Shown: positions 9,749-17,564, counted from the stretch's first letter. The stretch: DNA of 64,000 bases from Desulfurobacterium sp. TC5-1 (GCF_000421485.1 NZ_ATXC01000001.1:558001-622000); one strand, 5' to 3'. Translations and numbers: made by a program. The notes: generated from the sequence alone by a model not told the origin.

Positions 9749-10364
9749 TGCCAAGTTTCTCTCTCAAGTTTTTTATGTGAACGTCTATTGCTCTAATAGA
9801 ACCTCTGCTTCCAAGCTTCATTGACAGTTCATCTTTTCTTATAGCTTTACCGCTGTTTTCTACCAGTATTCTAAAAATCATAAATTCTGTTTTTGTAAGA
9901 TATACCTTCCTGCCGTTAATTTCTACGGTTCTAAAGTCATCAAGGAATTGAATACTGCTATGGACGGTTTTAGGCGGCACTGAAATTTCTCCGTGTCGTC
10001 GCAGGAGAGCTCTAACCCGTGCAAGCAACTCTTTTATGCTGAAAGGCTTCGTAAGATAGTCATCTGCTCCGCTGTCAAGCCCTTTAACCTTGTCATCCTC
10101 ACCTGAGAGGGCTGTCAGCAGAAGGACAGGCACATCAATTTTTCTATCTCTTAACAACCTGCAGGCATCTCTGCCTTCCATTCCCGGAAGCATAACATCA
10201 AGAATTATTAGATCGTAAGCCTGCCGATACTCGATAATGTTGTTAAGTAGCTTTTCAGAGGTATCAAAAACCCTTACCTTATAGCCTTCGCGGGAAAGAG
10301 CAAGTTTGAGGATATTTGCTATTTCCATGTCATCTTCAACAACCGCAATTTTTATCTCTTTCAT
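9693..10364 (-). CDS. OmpR/PhoB-family response regulator
   Basis: DNA-binding regulator with an N-terminal receiver domain (VVEDD acidic pair, [10 protein letters not shown] phospho-acceptor Asp near residue 55, LTKPF Lys) and a C-terminal winged helix (residues about 135-223, with [15 protein letters not shown] and WGVGYKFEP). The ATG at 10364 has GAGG five bases upstream. The genes downstream are its kinase and pstS, so control of phosphate starvation genes is the natural reading. TTAACA repeats lie just upstream of its putative promoter, which suggests autoregulation. Confidence 0.9.
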   Translation of the reverse strand: MKEIKIAVVEDDMEIANILKLALSREGYKVRVFDTSEKLLNNIIEYRQAYDLIILDVMLPGMEGRDACRLLRDRKIDVPVLLLTALSGEDDKVKGLDSGADDYLTKPFSIKELLARVRALLRRHGEISVPPKTVHSSIQFLDDFRTVEINGRKVYLTKTEFMIFRILVENSGKAIRKDELSMKLGSRGSIRAIDVHIKNLREKLGNEGYKIKTVWGVGYKFEP

Positions 10365-10416
10365 TTCTGCCTCTTCAGTATTAATTTTATTCACACAAGC
10401 AGTTGTTTATATTTTA

Positions 10417-10445
10417 TTAACATTTCTCTTAACAGACTCTTAACA
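10417..10445 (+). promoter_or_regulatory. Triple TTAACA direct repeat (Pho-box-like) in a divergent promoter region
   Basis: Three identical TTAACA hexamers begin at 10417, 10429 and 10440, a spacing of 12 and 11 bases, between the PhoB-like gene on the minus strand and the small gene on the plus strand. The same hexamer at 11-base spacing precedes pstS. A TATAAA element for the minus-strand gene sits just beyond the first repeat, so binding could act on the regulator's own promoter. The last repeat is only 12 bases from the plus-strand ATG, where it would more likely block than activate. Confidence 0.6.
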
Positions 10446-10457
10446 GAGAGGAAGCGT

Positions 10458-10706
10458 ATGATACCGGAAGAGTTTGAAGCTGCCGTTGAGAAAGTCCTTT
10501 CAAGTTCTGGATTTGATTTAAAAGTTGTTTTCACGGAGCTTGACAAGTGGGACGAAGCAGTTTTCCTCACGCTTGCTCTTATAAACGAAAAAGAAAAAGA
10601 TTTCGTAACAATACAGGAATCTTTTAAGGTAGAATACCTCCTTGAAAACGGGAATGTCATCAGTATTGCATTTAGACCAACACCCATGGACATGTTAGAG
10701 GAGTAA
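10458..10706 (+). CDS. Small conserved-looking protein of unknown function
   Basis: An 82-residue acidic cytoplasmic protein with mixed helix and strand character and no motif I recognise. GAGAGGA lies five bases before the ATG. It ends one base before the start of suhB (TAATATG), so it is the first gene of a plus-strand operon with suhB and mrp. The longer-looking reading frame on the opposite strand is judged to be its shadow. Confidence 0.75.
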   Translation: MIPEEFEAAVEKVLSSSGFDLKVVFTELDKWDEAVFLTLALINEKEKDFVTIQESFKVEYLLENGNVISIAFRPTPMDMLEE

Positions 10707-10707
10707 T

Positions 10708-11490
10708 ATGGAAATTATCGACGTGGCACTAAGAGCGGCAGAGAGAGCTTCAGAGATACTTTTAGGTTACCAGGGGCGTCTTGAGAAAGAAGAGATAGCC
10801 TTTAAATCAAAAAACGATTATGTGACAAAAGCTGACAGAGAAGCTGAAGAAAAGATAATAGAAACGATAAAAACCTATTTTCCAGATCATTCTATTGTAG
10901 CAGAGGAGAGCGGTACGTCAGGGAACAGCGATTACACATGGTACATTGACCCTCTTGATGGAACGAAGAATTTTATACACGGACTACCTGTGTTTTCCGT
11001 CTCTATAGGTGTTGCTTTTAAAGGTGAAATGATAGCCGGAGTTGTCTCAATTCCAAAATTAAATGAGGTTTTCTCGGCTGAAAAGGGAAGCGGTGCTTTT
11101 TGCAACGGTGAAAAGATAAAAGTAAGCGATAGACCTTTCAATGAAGGGTTGATAGCTACCGGTTTTCCCTTTAAGGGAAAAGAGATGTTAGACGATTATC
11201 TCGTCTGTTTTAAAGAGGTCTTCTTTTCTGTTTCTGGTGTAAGGAGGTGCGGTTCTGCAGCAATAGATCTTGCCTACACGGCAAAGGGGATTTTTGACGG
11301 ATTCTGGGAGCTCTCTTTAAAAGCCTGGGATATCGCTGCAGGCGTTCTTCTCATAGAGGAAGCAGGCGGCACCGTTTCCGATTTTAAAGGAGGTAGAGAC
11401 TTTTTAAGGACGGGAAATATCATAGGAGCTTCCCAAAGCAGCTACAAACATTTATTTTCAATAGTGAACAAATATTTAGGAGGTTTTTAG
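10708..11490 (+). CDS. suhB: Inositol-1-monophosphatase family phosphatase
   Basis: Mg2+-dependent sugar-phosphate phosphatase of the IMPase/FBPase superfamily. Metal-binding motifs are intact: EES (near residue 70), [10 protein letters not shown] (about 89-98) and WDIAAG (about 211-216). The 260-residue length is typical. In thermophiles, members of this family can act on inositol phosphate, fructose-1,6-bisphosphate or other sugar phosphates, and sequence alone does not decide which. It is tightly packed between the small unknown gene and mrp. Confidence 0.9.
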   Translation: MEIIDVALRAAERASEILLGYQGRLEKEEIAFKSKNDYVTKADREAEEKIIETIKTYFPDHSIVAEESGTSGNSDYTWYIDPLDGTKNFIHGLPVFSVSIGVAFKGEMIAGVVSIPKLNEVFSAEKGSGAFCNGEKIKVSDRPFNEGLIATGFPFKGKEMLDDYLVCFKEVFFSVSGVRRCGSAAIDLAYTAKGIFDGFWELSLKAWDIAAGVLLIEEAGGTVSDFKGGRDFLRTGNIIGASQSSYKHLFSIVNKYLGGF

Positions 11491-11491
11491 A

Positions 11492-12352
11492 ATGGATGAG
11501 AAATGCAGCAGCTGCAGTCTAAAGGATAAATGTTCAACAGTGAAAGATCCTATCGATCAAAAGCTTATCTGTAACATGTCAAAGATTAAACATAAAATAG
11601 CGGTTTTAAGTGGTAAAGGTGGTGTGGGAAAAACCACTGTTGCCACAAACCTCGCCGCTTCTCTTGCTAAAAAAGGCTTTAAAGTCGGACTCTTAGACGC
11701 AGATATTCACGGACCTAACGTTGCGAAAATGCTCGGCGGTGAAGGTGCAAAACTTCACGTTAATCCGGAAACGGAGCTTATAGAGCCTTACACGCCCGAC
11801 GAAATGCCAAATCTTAAAGTGGCAAGCATGGCTTTTCTGCTTCAGGATTCAAGTCAGCCGGTCGTATGGAGAGGACCTCTAAAACATCAGGCAATAAAGC
11901 AGTTCCTTGCAGAGATGGATTGGGGCGAGCTTGATTATCTCATCATTGATCTTCCTCCTGGAACCGGTGATGAAGCTTTAAGTATTGCGCAGCTCATAAA
12001 ACCTCTTGACGGCTTTGTGATTGTAACCACACCACAGGAAGTAGCGTTGCTTGATACTAAAAAGTCCGTAAATTTTGCAAAGATGTTAAAAGTGCCTGTC
12101 TTAGGTCTAATTGAAAACATGAGCGGACTCATATGTCCTCACTGCGGTAAGGAGATTGAAATATTTAAGTCTGGCGGTGGAAGAAAAGCAGCAGAAGAAC
12201 TTGACATAGAATTTCTGGGGAAAATCCCTCTTGAGCCTAAAGTTGTAGAGACAGGTGATGCAGGAAAACCGATAGTAATAGCTGACCCTGAATCTGTATC
12301 TGCAAAGGCTTTTGAATCCATAGCTGATAAAATTATTGAAAAGGTAAGCTGA
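11492..12352 (+). CDS. Mrp/NBP35-type iron-sulfur cluster carrier ATPase
   Basis: P-loop scaffold or carrier that loads Fe-S clusters onto apoproteins. The deviant Walker A motif GKGGVGKTT is near residue 40, and the family signatures [15 protein letters not shown] and a CPHC pair (about residues 216-219) are present. An extra N-terminal segment contains CSSC and a nearby C, like the N-terminal cluster site of NBP35. It is followed at once by genes for a small CxxC membrane protein and a polyferredoxin with many Fe-S cysteines, which would be plausible clients. Confidence 0.92.
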   Translation: MDEKCSSCSLKDKCSTVKDPIDQKLICNMSKIKHKIAVLSGKGGVGKTTVATNLAASLAKKGFKVGLLDADIHGPNVAKMLGGEGAKLHVNPETELIEPYTPDEMPNLKVASMAFLLQDSSQPVVWRGPLKHQAIKQFLAEMDWGELDYLIIDLPPGTGDEALSIAQLIKPLDGFVIVTTPQEVALLDTKKSVNFAKMLKVPVLGLIENMSGLICPHCGKEIEIFKSGGGRKAAEELDIEFLGKIPLEPKVVETGDAGKPIVIADPESVSAKAFESIADKIIEKVS

Positions 12353-12354
12353 AG

Positions 12355-12507
12355 ATGAAAGTTAAGATTGACAGAAAAACGGGAGCGGCTCTGCTGCTCC
12401 TTATCATTTTTTTATCTTTTGTTTTCATAGGTCTGTCTCGGAAGGAGTGGCTTTATGTATATAAAAATGGAAGGCTTTTATGCCTTTCCTGTATAGGGAT
12501 TGAATAA
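12355..12507 (+). CDS. 50-residue single-pass membrane protein with a CxxC tail
   Basis: A very short gene with a clear protein design: a basic N terminus (MKVKIDRK), one transmembrane helix (about residues 10-27), a short outer segment and a terminal CLSC motif. It begins two bases after the mrp stop and its TAA shares a base with the ATG of the polyferredoxin gene (TAATG), which implies translational coupling. It could be an accessory subunit or thiol/cluster handling partner of that polyferredoxin. I do not recognise the family. Confidence 0.65.
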   Translation: MKVKIDRKTGAALLLLIIFLSFVFIGLSRKEWLYVYKNGRLLCLSCIGIE

Positions 12508-13355
12508 TGAAGGTACCCTTTTTTAAAAACAGAAGATTTTATCAGTCAATTACCGCAATAATTTCAAACCTTGCTGTATGGAACTTTTTTAGCGGAAAAC
12601 TTTATACCGGCATTTTGAAAGCCATTCCTTTTCCGTCAATGAACTGTTACGCATGCCCCGCTTCCGTCTTTTCATGCCCAATAGGAACACTCTCTCACTT
12701 AATGGTAATGGCAAAATTTCCGTTTTACACCCTCGGCATTTTAGGTTCCGTTTCTCTGCCATTCGGAAGATGGATATGCGGCTGGATATGTCCGTTTGGT
12801 CTTCTGCAGGACATGCTTTACAAGATTCCAACACCAAAAGTAAGAATGCCTAAAAAGTTAGAACTGATTAAGTTTGCTATGCTCCTTTTCCCTGTCCTGA
12901 TACTTCCTTACTTTTTAAAGAAACACCTTTTCTGCATGATGTGTCCGGTTGGAACGCTTGAGGCAGGACTCTACTGGGTGGGATTTCATCCTGAGATAAG
13001 GAGACTTGCCGGAATGCTTTTTTCTTTTAAAGTTGCCGTCATGATACTCATTGTGGGAGGAGCGATTTTTACAAAGAGGCCTTTCTGCAGGTTCTTCTGC
13101 CCGTTAGGTGCTCTTTTTTCACTCTTTAACAAAGTATCACCTATAAGGTTTACACACGACGCATCCCTGTGTACAAGGTGCAATCATTGTCAGGATGTAT
13201 GCCCCGTTGACCATAAAATTTATGAAGATCCGAACAGCACCTCCTGTATAAGGTGTTTAAACTGCATAAGAGATTGCAAAGCCCTTGATATAGAGTATCC
13301 TTCTATCTTTAAAATTCCTCAAGGTAGGAATCATAACGAGAAATCTCTTCCTTAA
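12507..13355 (+). CDS. Membrane polyferredoxin, NapH/CcoG/YccM-like
   Basis: A 282-residue integral membrane iron-sulfur protein likely to pass electrons across or along the membrane. It has about four hydrophobic segments, membrane-proximal cysteine motifs CYACPASVFSCP, CGWICPFG, CMMCPVG and CRFFCPLG, and two C-terminal 4Fe-4S ferredoxin motifs (CTRCNHCQDVCP and CIRCLNCIRDC). NapH acts in quinol oxidation for periplasmic nitrate reductase, but no nap genes are nearby, so the partner is unknown. Its last 47 bases overlap the convergent spoVG gene. Confidence 0.88.
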   Translation: MKVPFFKNRRFYQSITAIISNLAVWNFFSGKLYTGILKAIPFPSMNCYACPASVFSCPIGTLSHLMVMAKFPFYTLGILGSVSLPFGRWICGWICPFGLLQDMLYKIPTPKVRMPKKLELIKFAMLLFPVLILPYFLKKHLFCMMCPVGTLEAGLYWVGFHPEIRRLAGMLFSFKVAVMILIVGGAIFTKRPFCRFFCPLGALFSLFNKVSPIRFTHDASLCTRCNHCQDVCPVDHKIYEDPNSTSCIRCLNCIRDCKALDIEYPSIFKIPQGRNHNEKSLP

Positions 13356-13641
13356 ACTTGTCCAGAATCTTACGCCTTATGTGTAGATAGAGATTTTTAT
13401 CAATTGTCTCAACTACCGGAACAAACTCTCCCGATTTTGACTTCCTTGTCGGCATCTGTATAAAAAAACCCTTGTTTGACTCTATAATCTTTATGTCTTT
13501 TATTTTGAGAATACCGTTTATAACTATTTCTGCAACGGCCTTTACATTTCCTCCTATTCCGCTTGTATCAAATGGATATATGCGAACATCAGTAACTTCC
13601 ATGTCCATTACAGGGAGTCTTTCAACAGCCTTTTTGTCCAA
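13309..13641 (-). CDS. spoVG: SpoVG-family nucleic-acid-binding regulator
   Basis: SpoVG proteins bind RNA/DNA and modulate gene expression, and are named from Bacillus sporulation though most carriers do not sporulate. The family core is clear: MEVTDVRIYP, AVAEIVING, IKDIKIIE, GFFIQMPTRKSKSGEF. The TTG start at 13641 is favoured by AGGAGGA just upstream. A shorter form from the ATG in VMDMEVT is possible. The gene overlaps the 3' end of the convergent polyferredoxin gene by 47 bases. Confidence 0.85.
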   Translation of the reverse strand: MDKKAVERLPVMDMEVTDVRIYPFDTSGIGGNVKAVAEIVINGILKIKDIKIIESNKGFFIQMPTRKSKSGEFVPVVETIDKNLYLHIRRKILDKFKEEISRYDSYLEEF

Positions 13642-13649
13642 GATTCCTC

Positions 13650-14099
13650 CTACAAAAGGGAAATTCCGTCCTGTATGAGACGGAAAATTTCTCTATCAAA
13701 CTCCTGCCATCTCTGAAGTCTCTTACGAGAAATTACCTGTATAGGGAAAAATATGCCTGTCGTTTGATACACGTGATATCCCGCTTCCATTAAAGTTTTT
13801 AAAAACGCGGTTTCATTACCTTCAAGTATAACAATAACTTCCCGTTCCCCTTCTCTATCTATCAGTTTCAGCTCTTCTGGAATTACAATTTCTTTTATCC
13901 TTTCAACAAGTCCATTAAGGGCTCTTTTCCAGTTTTCATCGCCTGAAACCTCGTTCCACCATGGAGGCTTTTCCTCAAAAGAAGGAACTTCGCAAAAAAC
14001 AACGACTGCCTCCGTTCCTTCACTTATCTCTACATCTTCTACCGGTACGAACACGCCGTTTTTATAAACCACCTGTGCCGTTTTGAACTTCCCTTTCAT
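13650..14099 (-). CDS. DUF104-like N terminus joined to a degenerate nucleotidyltransferase-like C terminus
   Basis: The first 35 or so residues (VYKNGVFVPVEDVEISEGTE) resemble the DUF104/AF2212 small antitoxin-type domain. From about residue 55, the pattern helix, VIVIL strand, FPIQVIS strand and final helix ending in a GI-L motif resembles a MNT-type nucleotidyltransferase, but the GSxxxG catalytic loop and the paired Asp residues are missing, replaced by a short REGEREV stretch. It is probably catalytically dead. It sits nine bases upstream of spoVG on the same strand. The domain assignments are by eye and tentative. Confidence 0.55.
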   Translation of the reverse strand: MKGKFKTAQVVYKNGVFVPVEDVEISEGTEAVVVFCEVPSFEEKPPWWNEVSGDENWKRALNGLVERIKEIVIPEELKLIDREGEREVIVILEGNETAFLKTLMEAGYHVYQTTGIFFPIQVISRKRLQRWQEFDREIFRLIQDGISLL

Positions 14100-14243
14100 G
14101 GTTGCATTCTCCAGATGTTAGCCTTACAACTAAATTTTGAGAGAAAAGCCTCACTTTTCAAGCTAAAAGGGAAAAATCATGGGTTTTCTTTCTAAATCCG
14201 CATTGTTTGATAGAATAATACAACAACTAACACGGAGGTTGCA

Positions 14244-14822
14244 ATGAAAGTACTGGCAATTAACGGCTCTCACAGAAAAGGCTCGACTTTAGAACTGCTT
14301 AAGATAGTCCTCGATGAAATAGACTCCAGCATAGAGAAAGAAATTGCATCCCTGTCGGACTACGAAATCGGTTACTGTAAGCTCTGCGGCGCCTGCAAGA
14401 AAAACGGCGGAACATGTATTCTAAAAGATGGTTTCCAGGAATTAGCGGAAAAAATGACTGCAGCTGATATTATCGTTGTAGGTTCCCCCGTTTACTTTGG
14501 TTCAATAACCGGAAAATTGAAATCTCTGTTTGACCGTTCAAGAGCATTAAGGGTAAGCTGGTCTCTTAAAAACAAGTTCTGTGGTGCTCTGGCAGTTGGA
14601 GCAACTATTCACGGCGGGCAGGAACATACTATTCAGGCAATTCACAGCTGGGCTCTCATTCACGGCATGCTTGTATTTGGTGACACATCACCAACAGCCC
14701 ATTTTGGCTGCGCAGCAGTGGCGAGTCAGAAGGACGGCAAGTTTGAGTTCAACAAAGGCGGCATTGAAACGGCAAAAAGCCTCGGAAGGCATATAAACGA
14801 GATAGCCGAAATGCTTAAATAA
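14244..14822 (+). CDS. Flavodoxin-fold NAD(P)H-dependent FMN reductase family protein
   Basis: A 192-residue flavoprotein of the iron-sulfur flavoprotein/FMN reductase group. The phosphate-binding loop is INGSHRKGST (residues about 5-14), and GSPVYFGSITGKLKSLFDRS near residue 85 is the second FMN loop. A compact CKLCGACKKNGGTC cysteine cluster near residue 47 matches the Isf-type site that can bind a 4Fe-4S cluster. GGAGG lies six bases before the ATG. It is a single-gene unit closed by a good hairpin terminator. Electron donor and acceptor are unknown. Confidence 0.88.
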   Translation: MKVLAINGSHRKGSTLELLKIVLDEIDSSIEKEIASLSDYEIGYCKLCGACKKNGGTCILKDGFQELAEKMTAADIIVVGSPVYFGSITGKLKSLFDRSRALRVSWSLKNKFCGALAVGATIHGGQEHTIQAIHSWALIHGMLVFGDTSPTAHFGCAAVASQKDGKFEFNKGGIETAKSLGRHINEIAEMLK

Positions 14823-14827
14823 TATTC

Positions 14828-14849
14828 GTGGGCAGCTGAGGCTGCCCAC
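14828..14849 (+). terminator. Rho-independent terminator after the flavodoxin-like gene
   Basis: A perfect 9-bp stem GTGGGCAGC / GCTGCCCAC with a TGAG loop, followed by ATTTCTATT. It lies six bases after the stop codon. Confidence 0.9.
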
Positions 14850-15010
14850 ATTTCTATTGGAATATTTTTCAAAATGCCATTCAAGCGTGCAAAAATTTTA
14901 AAAGCTTGAACCTTTTCGGTAGTCCTAAATCCTAAAATTTGATATGATTAAATTTACTCGGCGATGTAAGCATTTCATAAGATATGCTTGATAAAAAATA
15001 GGGAGCAAAT

Positions 15011-15538
15011 ATGAATAATTATAAAAACATTAACGAGAAAACTGTTCTTGAAAATATATTTGAAATTTTTCTATGGAAGAGTCGATTGGCGGTTATAATT
15101 GCAGTCATTCCTTCAATTCTGGCATCTCTTTCACTTTTTTTCATAGGAACTCATAAAATCCTTAAAGTTTTTTTGCAAACTTTCGGCAATTTCATGAATT
15201 ATGAAAAAGGATTTTATAAATATGCGGTTATGGACGTTGTCACGGCGGTGGATATATATCTTATAGCAACTGTTATGATAATTTTTGGCTTGGGTCTATA
15301 CGAACTTTATGTTAGTAAACTAGATCCTGCTGAACATTCTGAAATCATTAAAATACTTAAAATTAAATCTCTTGATGATTTGAAAGGAAAATTAGGTAAA
15401 GTTATTTTGATGGTTTTAATAGTTACATTTTTTAAATATGCACTACAGATACCATATCACAATCCACAAGAACTTTTAATTCTATCCATTTCTATTCTTT
15501 CAATATCCGGAGCCATTTTTCTCAGTGCTCGCCACTAA
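15011..15538 (+). CDS. YqhA/UPF0114-family membrane protein
   Basis: A 175-residue inner-membrane protein with about four transmembrane segments, matching the UPF0114 layout: W/R-rich start (FLWKSRLAVI), a conserved D-x-Y-L-I segment (VDIYLIATVMIIFGLGLYELYVSKLD) and a late KVILMVLIV helix. Function is unknown in the family. GGGAG precedes the ATG. It marks the left edge of ordinary sequence: the next 190 bases contain a long inverted repeat, after which the CRISPR-linked genes start. Confidence 0.75.
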   Translation: MNNYKNINEKTVLENIFEIFLWKSRLAVIIAVIPSILASLSLFFIGTHKILKVFLQTFGNFMNYEKGFYKYAVMDVVTAVDIYLIATVMIIFGLGLYELYVSKLDPAEHSEIIKILKIKSLDDLKGKLGKVILMVLIVTFFKYALQIPYHNPQELLILSISILSISGAIFLSARH

Positions 15539-15593
15539 AGTGAAGAGATCAGGAGGAGAATGATATGATGTCATTTTTAACTGCGCACAACAA

Positions 15594-15663
15594 GCTGGTA
15601 TCTGGCTTCGTTTTACTTCTCCCAAATTTGCTCTGTTTCGCTCCACAAACTTCAGATACCTGC
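15594..15663. repeat. 70-base inverted repeat at the left edge of the CRISPR island
   Basis: Arms GCTGGTATCTG (15594-15604) and CAGATACCTGC (15653-15663) pair with one mismatch around a 48-base centre. The stretch 15539-15728 has no convincing gene: a 39-codon frame preceded by AGGAGGAGA begins at 15565 but looks unlike a protein. It could be a REP-like element or a relic at the junction. Confidence 0.4.
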
Positions 15664-15728
15664 AAAACGATAGCCGAAACTTAAAGTAGTCTCCGTTAAT
15701 TAAAACTGCATTTACGCTGGTTCGAACA

Positions 15729-16169
15729 ATGAAAAAACGATTGATGGAAATATACAGGGAACTTTTCAAAGAAGATTACGTGGAAAAAAGCATGGAAAGA
15801 TGTAAAAATTCCAGATGTTTGTGGCTTGTTGTTGACATTTCATCCGTTTCAAGTATTGTTTCTGCCGATTTGGGAATAAGAAGACAGCGGGAAAAAAGAC
15901 CGATGATAACATCCAAAAAGGTGAAATCAAACTACATCTGTACGTTTCTCACAACAAAAAGCAGACATTGCGGTTATGACCTTGAACCTGTCAGAGTGGA
16001 TTTACAAAAATGTAATAAACTTTGTGATGAATTTCACTTCATCAAACAGAGTTACAAATTCATCTATATAGATTTCAGGAGAAATACACGCAGGAAAGTT
16101 TTTAAAATTCCAGAATACTTTGTAAAAGACGAAAATCTGTTTAAATTCTGCGGAGTATGCGGTGAGTAA
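15729..16169 (+). CDS. Unknown 146-residue cysteine-rich protein, first gene of the CalpS-CalpT-CalpL-like block
   Basis: I do not recognise this protein. It contains three close cysteine pairs (CKNSRC near 25, CNKLC near 93, CGVC at the C terminus), suggesting metal binding. The middle part (RPMITSKKVKSNYICTFLTT) and the end (HFIKQSYKFIYIDF ... FKFCGVCGE) have a faint PemK/MazF-toxin rhythm, which I treat as a weak hint only. No good ribosome site precedes the ATG at 15729, and ATG 15744 is an alternative. It overlaps the sigma-like gene by eight bases, so the two should be co-expressed. It is a candidate extra component of the signalling cascade. Confidence 0.6.
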   Translation: MKKRLMEIYRELFKEDYVEKSMERCKNSRCLWLVVDISSVSSIVSADLGIRRQREKRPMITSKKVKSNYICTFLTTKSRHCGYDLEPVRVDLQKCNKLCDEFHFIKQSYKFIYIDFRRNTRRKVFKIPEYFVKDENLFKFCGVCGE

Positions 16170-16764
16170 CTTTCTGTCACCAGAAATCATCGACAAGATA
16201 ACTTCCGTTTTAATCAAGAAGTTAACGGAAAAAGAAAAGCAAATTATACTTAAGCAGTATGGTGAATGCAGCTTTCAGGTTATAAGGGCTGAAGTTTCTT
16301 ACATCCTTACGGAGAAAAAGGAAATTATTGAGCAAAAAAAGGAAGTAAATTTCAGTTTCCTGTACACTATAGTACGCAACTACTTTCAGGATAAATTTTT
16401 AAAGGGTAGAATCCAGCACATTTTAAAAGAAAAGTCTCTTCCCGAATTTTCAGGGAAAAGTATAAGCCGCTCAGTCATAGCATTCCTTTTTGCAGAAGAG
16501 ATGGTAGAAATAGTAGCTAACCATCTCTCAAGCAAGGAACTTGAAACACTATGTTGGATGATGTTCAACAAAAAGTATCCCTCTGAGGAAAATCCATTCT
16601 TATCAGCCCTATCCAGAGAGGCCAAATATAAAAGGTGGAATAGGCTAAAGCCAAAACTGAATTCTCTCTTTAAGGAATATGGATCTTTAAACGAAGAAGA
16701 ATTTGTGCTTTTCTGTGAACTCTACATGTCAAAAATCTGTAAGAAATTTCGTTTAAAAGGGTAG
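16162..16764 (+). CDS. Sigma-factor-like protein, CalpS-type
   Basis: A 200-residue protein with an ECF-sigma-like plan. Residues about 65-85 (SFLYTIVRNYFQDKFLKGRI) resemble sigma region 2, whose usual form is LYxIxRNxxxDxxR. Residues about 122-172 resemble region 4, ending in a basic helix (EAKYKRWNRLKPKLNSLFKEY). It starts with GTG at 16162 behind GGAG and is followed by the CalpT-like and SAVED-Lon genes. In Sulfurihydrogenibium, CalpS is a sigma factor held by CalpT and freed when CalpL cuts CalpT. The same role is inferred here. The sequence is divergent, so the sigma call is moderate. Confidence 0.65.
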   Translation: MSNFLSPEIIDKITSVLIKKLTEKEKQIILKQYGECSFQVIRAEVSYILTEKKEIIEQKKEVNFSFLYTIVRNYFQDKFLKGRIQHILKEKSLPEFSGKSISRSVIAFLFAEEMVEIVANHLSSKELETLCWMMFNKKYPSEENPFLSALSREAKYKRWNRLKPKLNSLFKEYGSLNEEEFVLFCELYMSKICKKFRLKG

Positions 16765-16769
16765 AAGGT

Positions 16770-17564
16770 ATGGCTACATTGAATGAATTATTGAAGGACT
16801 ACATTGAAATTAATGGAGAAGTAAAGGTGATGTTTGAGCATAGAAAAAACGTGACAGAAGTTCAAATAGGCGATGTTTTAGAGTTTACAACAAATAAAAA
16901 TCCTATACTTGTCTGTGTATTAGATAGTGCTTTTCCCTGCGAAACCGTTCTCATGTCCTACCTCTGGGAAATGGCAACTTCCAGCGACCTGATAGTCAAC
17001 TTTGAACATCCTTTAAGGGACAAATGGATTTTGCAAGGTGATATGGTTCTTTACATAACAGAAAACTTGCTTGGCTCGGCAAAACTTGTCGGAAGAATTG
17101 ACAAAAAAGATGTTGAAATTATAAAGCGCTATTTAGAAGACGAAACTTTTTACCTTCCGAAAGATAGATGCGGAATAGGGGATAAGCTGGCCGTTAAACG
17201 GGAATTCAAATTATTTGAAGCCAAAAGGAGCAGGGAATTTCTCTTCAACCTTATAAGAGAAATAGAAGAAAAGGAGAAAACGCTCTTTTACGTATCGGGT
17301 AAAACGTTAGAAATGCTGCCAGCAGTAGCCGGAAGAGAGAAAGAGGCCGTAGCGATGGAAGATTTTATTGTTTTCAATCACGAAAATAAACTCAGAGTAA
17401 AGGTAATAAATAGCAGTATTATAAACAAACCGGCACTAATAAAGGTACTTAACATGGAACTTTACGTTGATAAACTGCCGGAGGAATTTATCATAGAGTT
17501 TGAAAGGCCTGTAATGAGTAACATTGAGTACATTGCCAAAACAATTTCCATAGAAGGTCGATAA
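16770..17564 (+). CDS. CalpT-like anti-sigma protein, predicted substrate of the SAVED-Lon protease
   Basis: A 264-residue soluble protein lying between the sigma-like and SAVED-Lon genes, in the place and size range of CalpT, which binds CalpS and is cut by CalpL into about 23- and 10-kDa parts. A plausible exposed cut region is the small-residue linker AVAGREKEAVAME (about residues 185-197), which would give fragments of similar sizes. The C-terminal part is a separate small beta-rich domain. The N-terminal MazF-like fold of CalpT cannot be confirmed by eye. The TAA shares a base with the ATG of the protease gene, so the pair is coupled. Confidence 0.65.
   Translation: MATLNELLKDYIEINGEVKVMFEHRKNVTEVQIGDVLEFTTNKNPILVCVLDSAFPCETVLMSYLWEMATSSDLIVNFEHPLRDKWILQGDMVLYITENLLGSAKLVGRIDKKDVEIIKRYLEDETFYLPKDRCGIGDKLAVKREFKLFEAKRSREFLFNLIREIEEKEKTLFYVSGKTLEMLPAVAGREKEAVAMEDFIVFNHENKLRVKVINSSIINKPALIKVLNMELYVDKLPEEFIIEFERPVMSNIEYIAKTISIEGR

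Noticed and set aside
10391-10693. A 100-codon minus-strand frame opposite the small gene before suhB
   Set aside because: The plus-strand frame has a good ribosome site and joins suhB tightly. The minus-strand frame also runs into the Pho-box region.
12507-13355. Calling the polyferredoxin NapH with a nitrate-reductase role
   Set aside because: No napA, napB, napC or napG in the window, so only the family-level name is supported.
15565-15684. A 39-codon plus-strand frame after AGGAGGAGA
   Set aside because: Good ribosome site, but the product has no recognisable design and lies across the inverted repeat. Kept only as a comment.
15500-15769. An 89-codon minus-strand frame over the yqhA-island junction
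   Set aside because: It covers the inverted repeat and the ends of two genes, has no ribosome site and does not resemble a known family. It may be repeat-derived.
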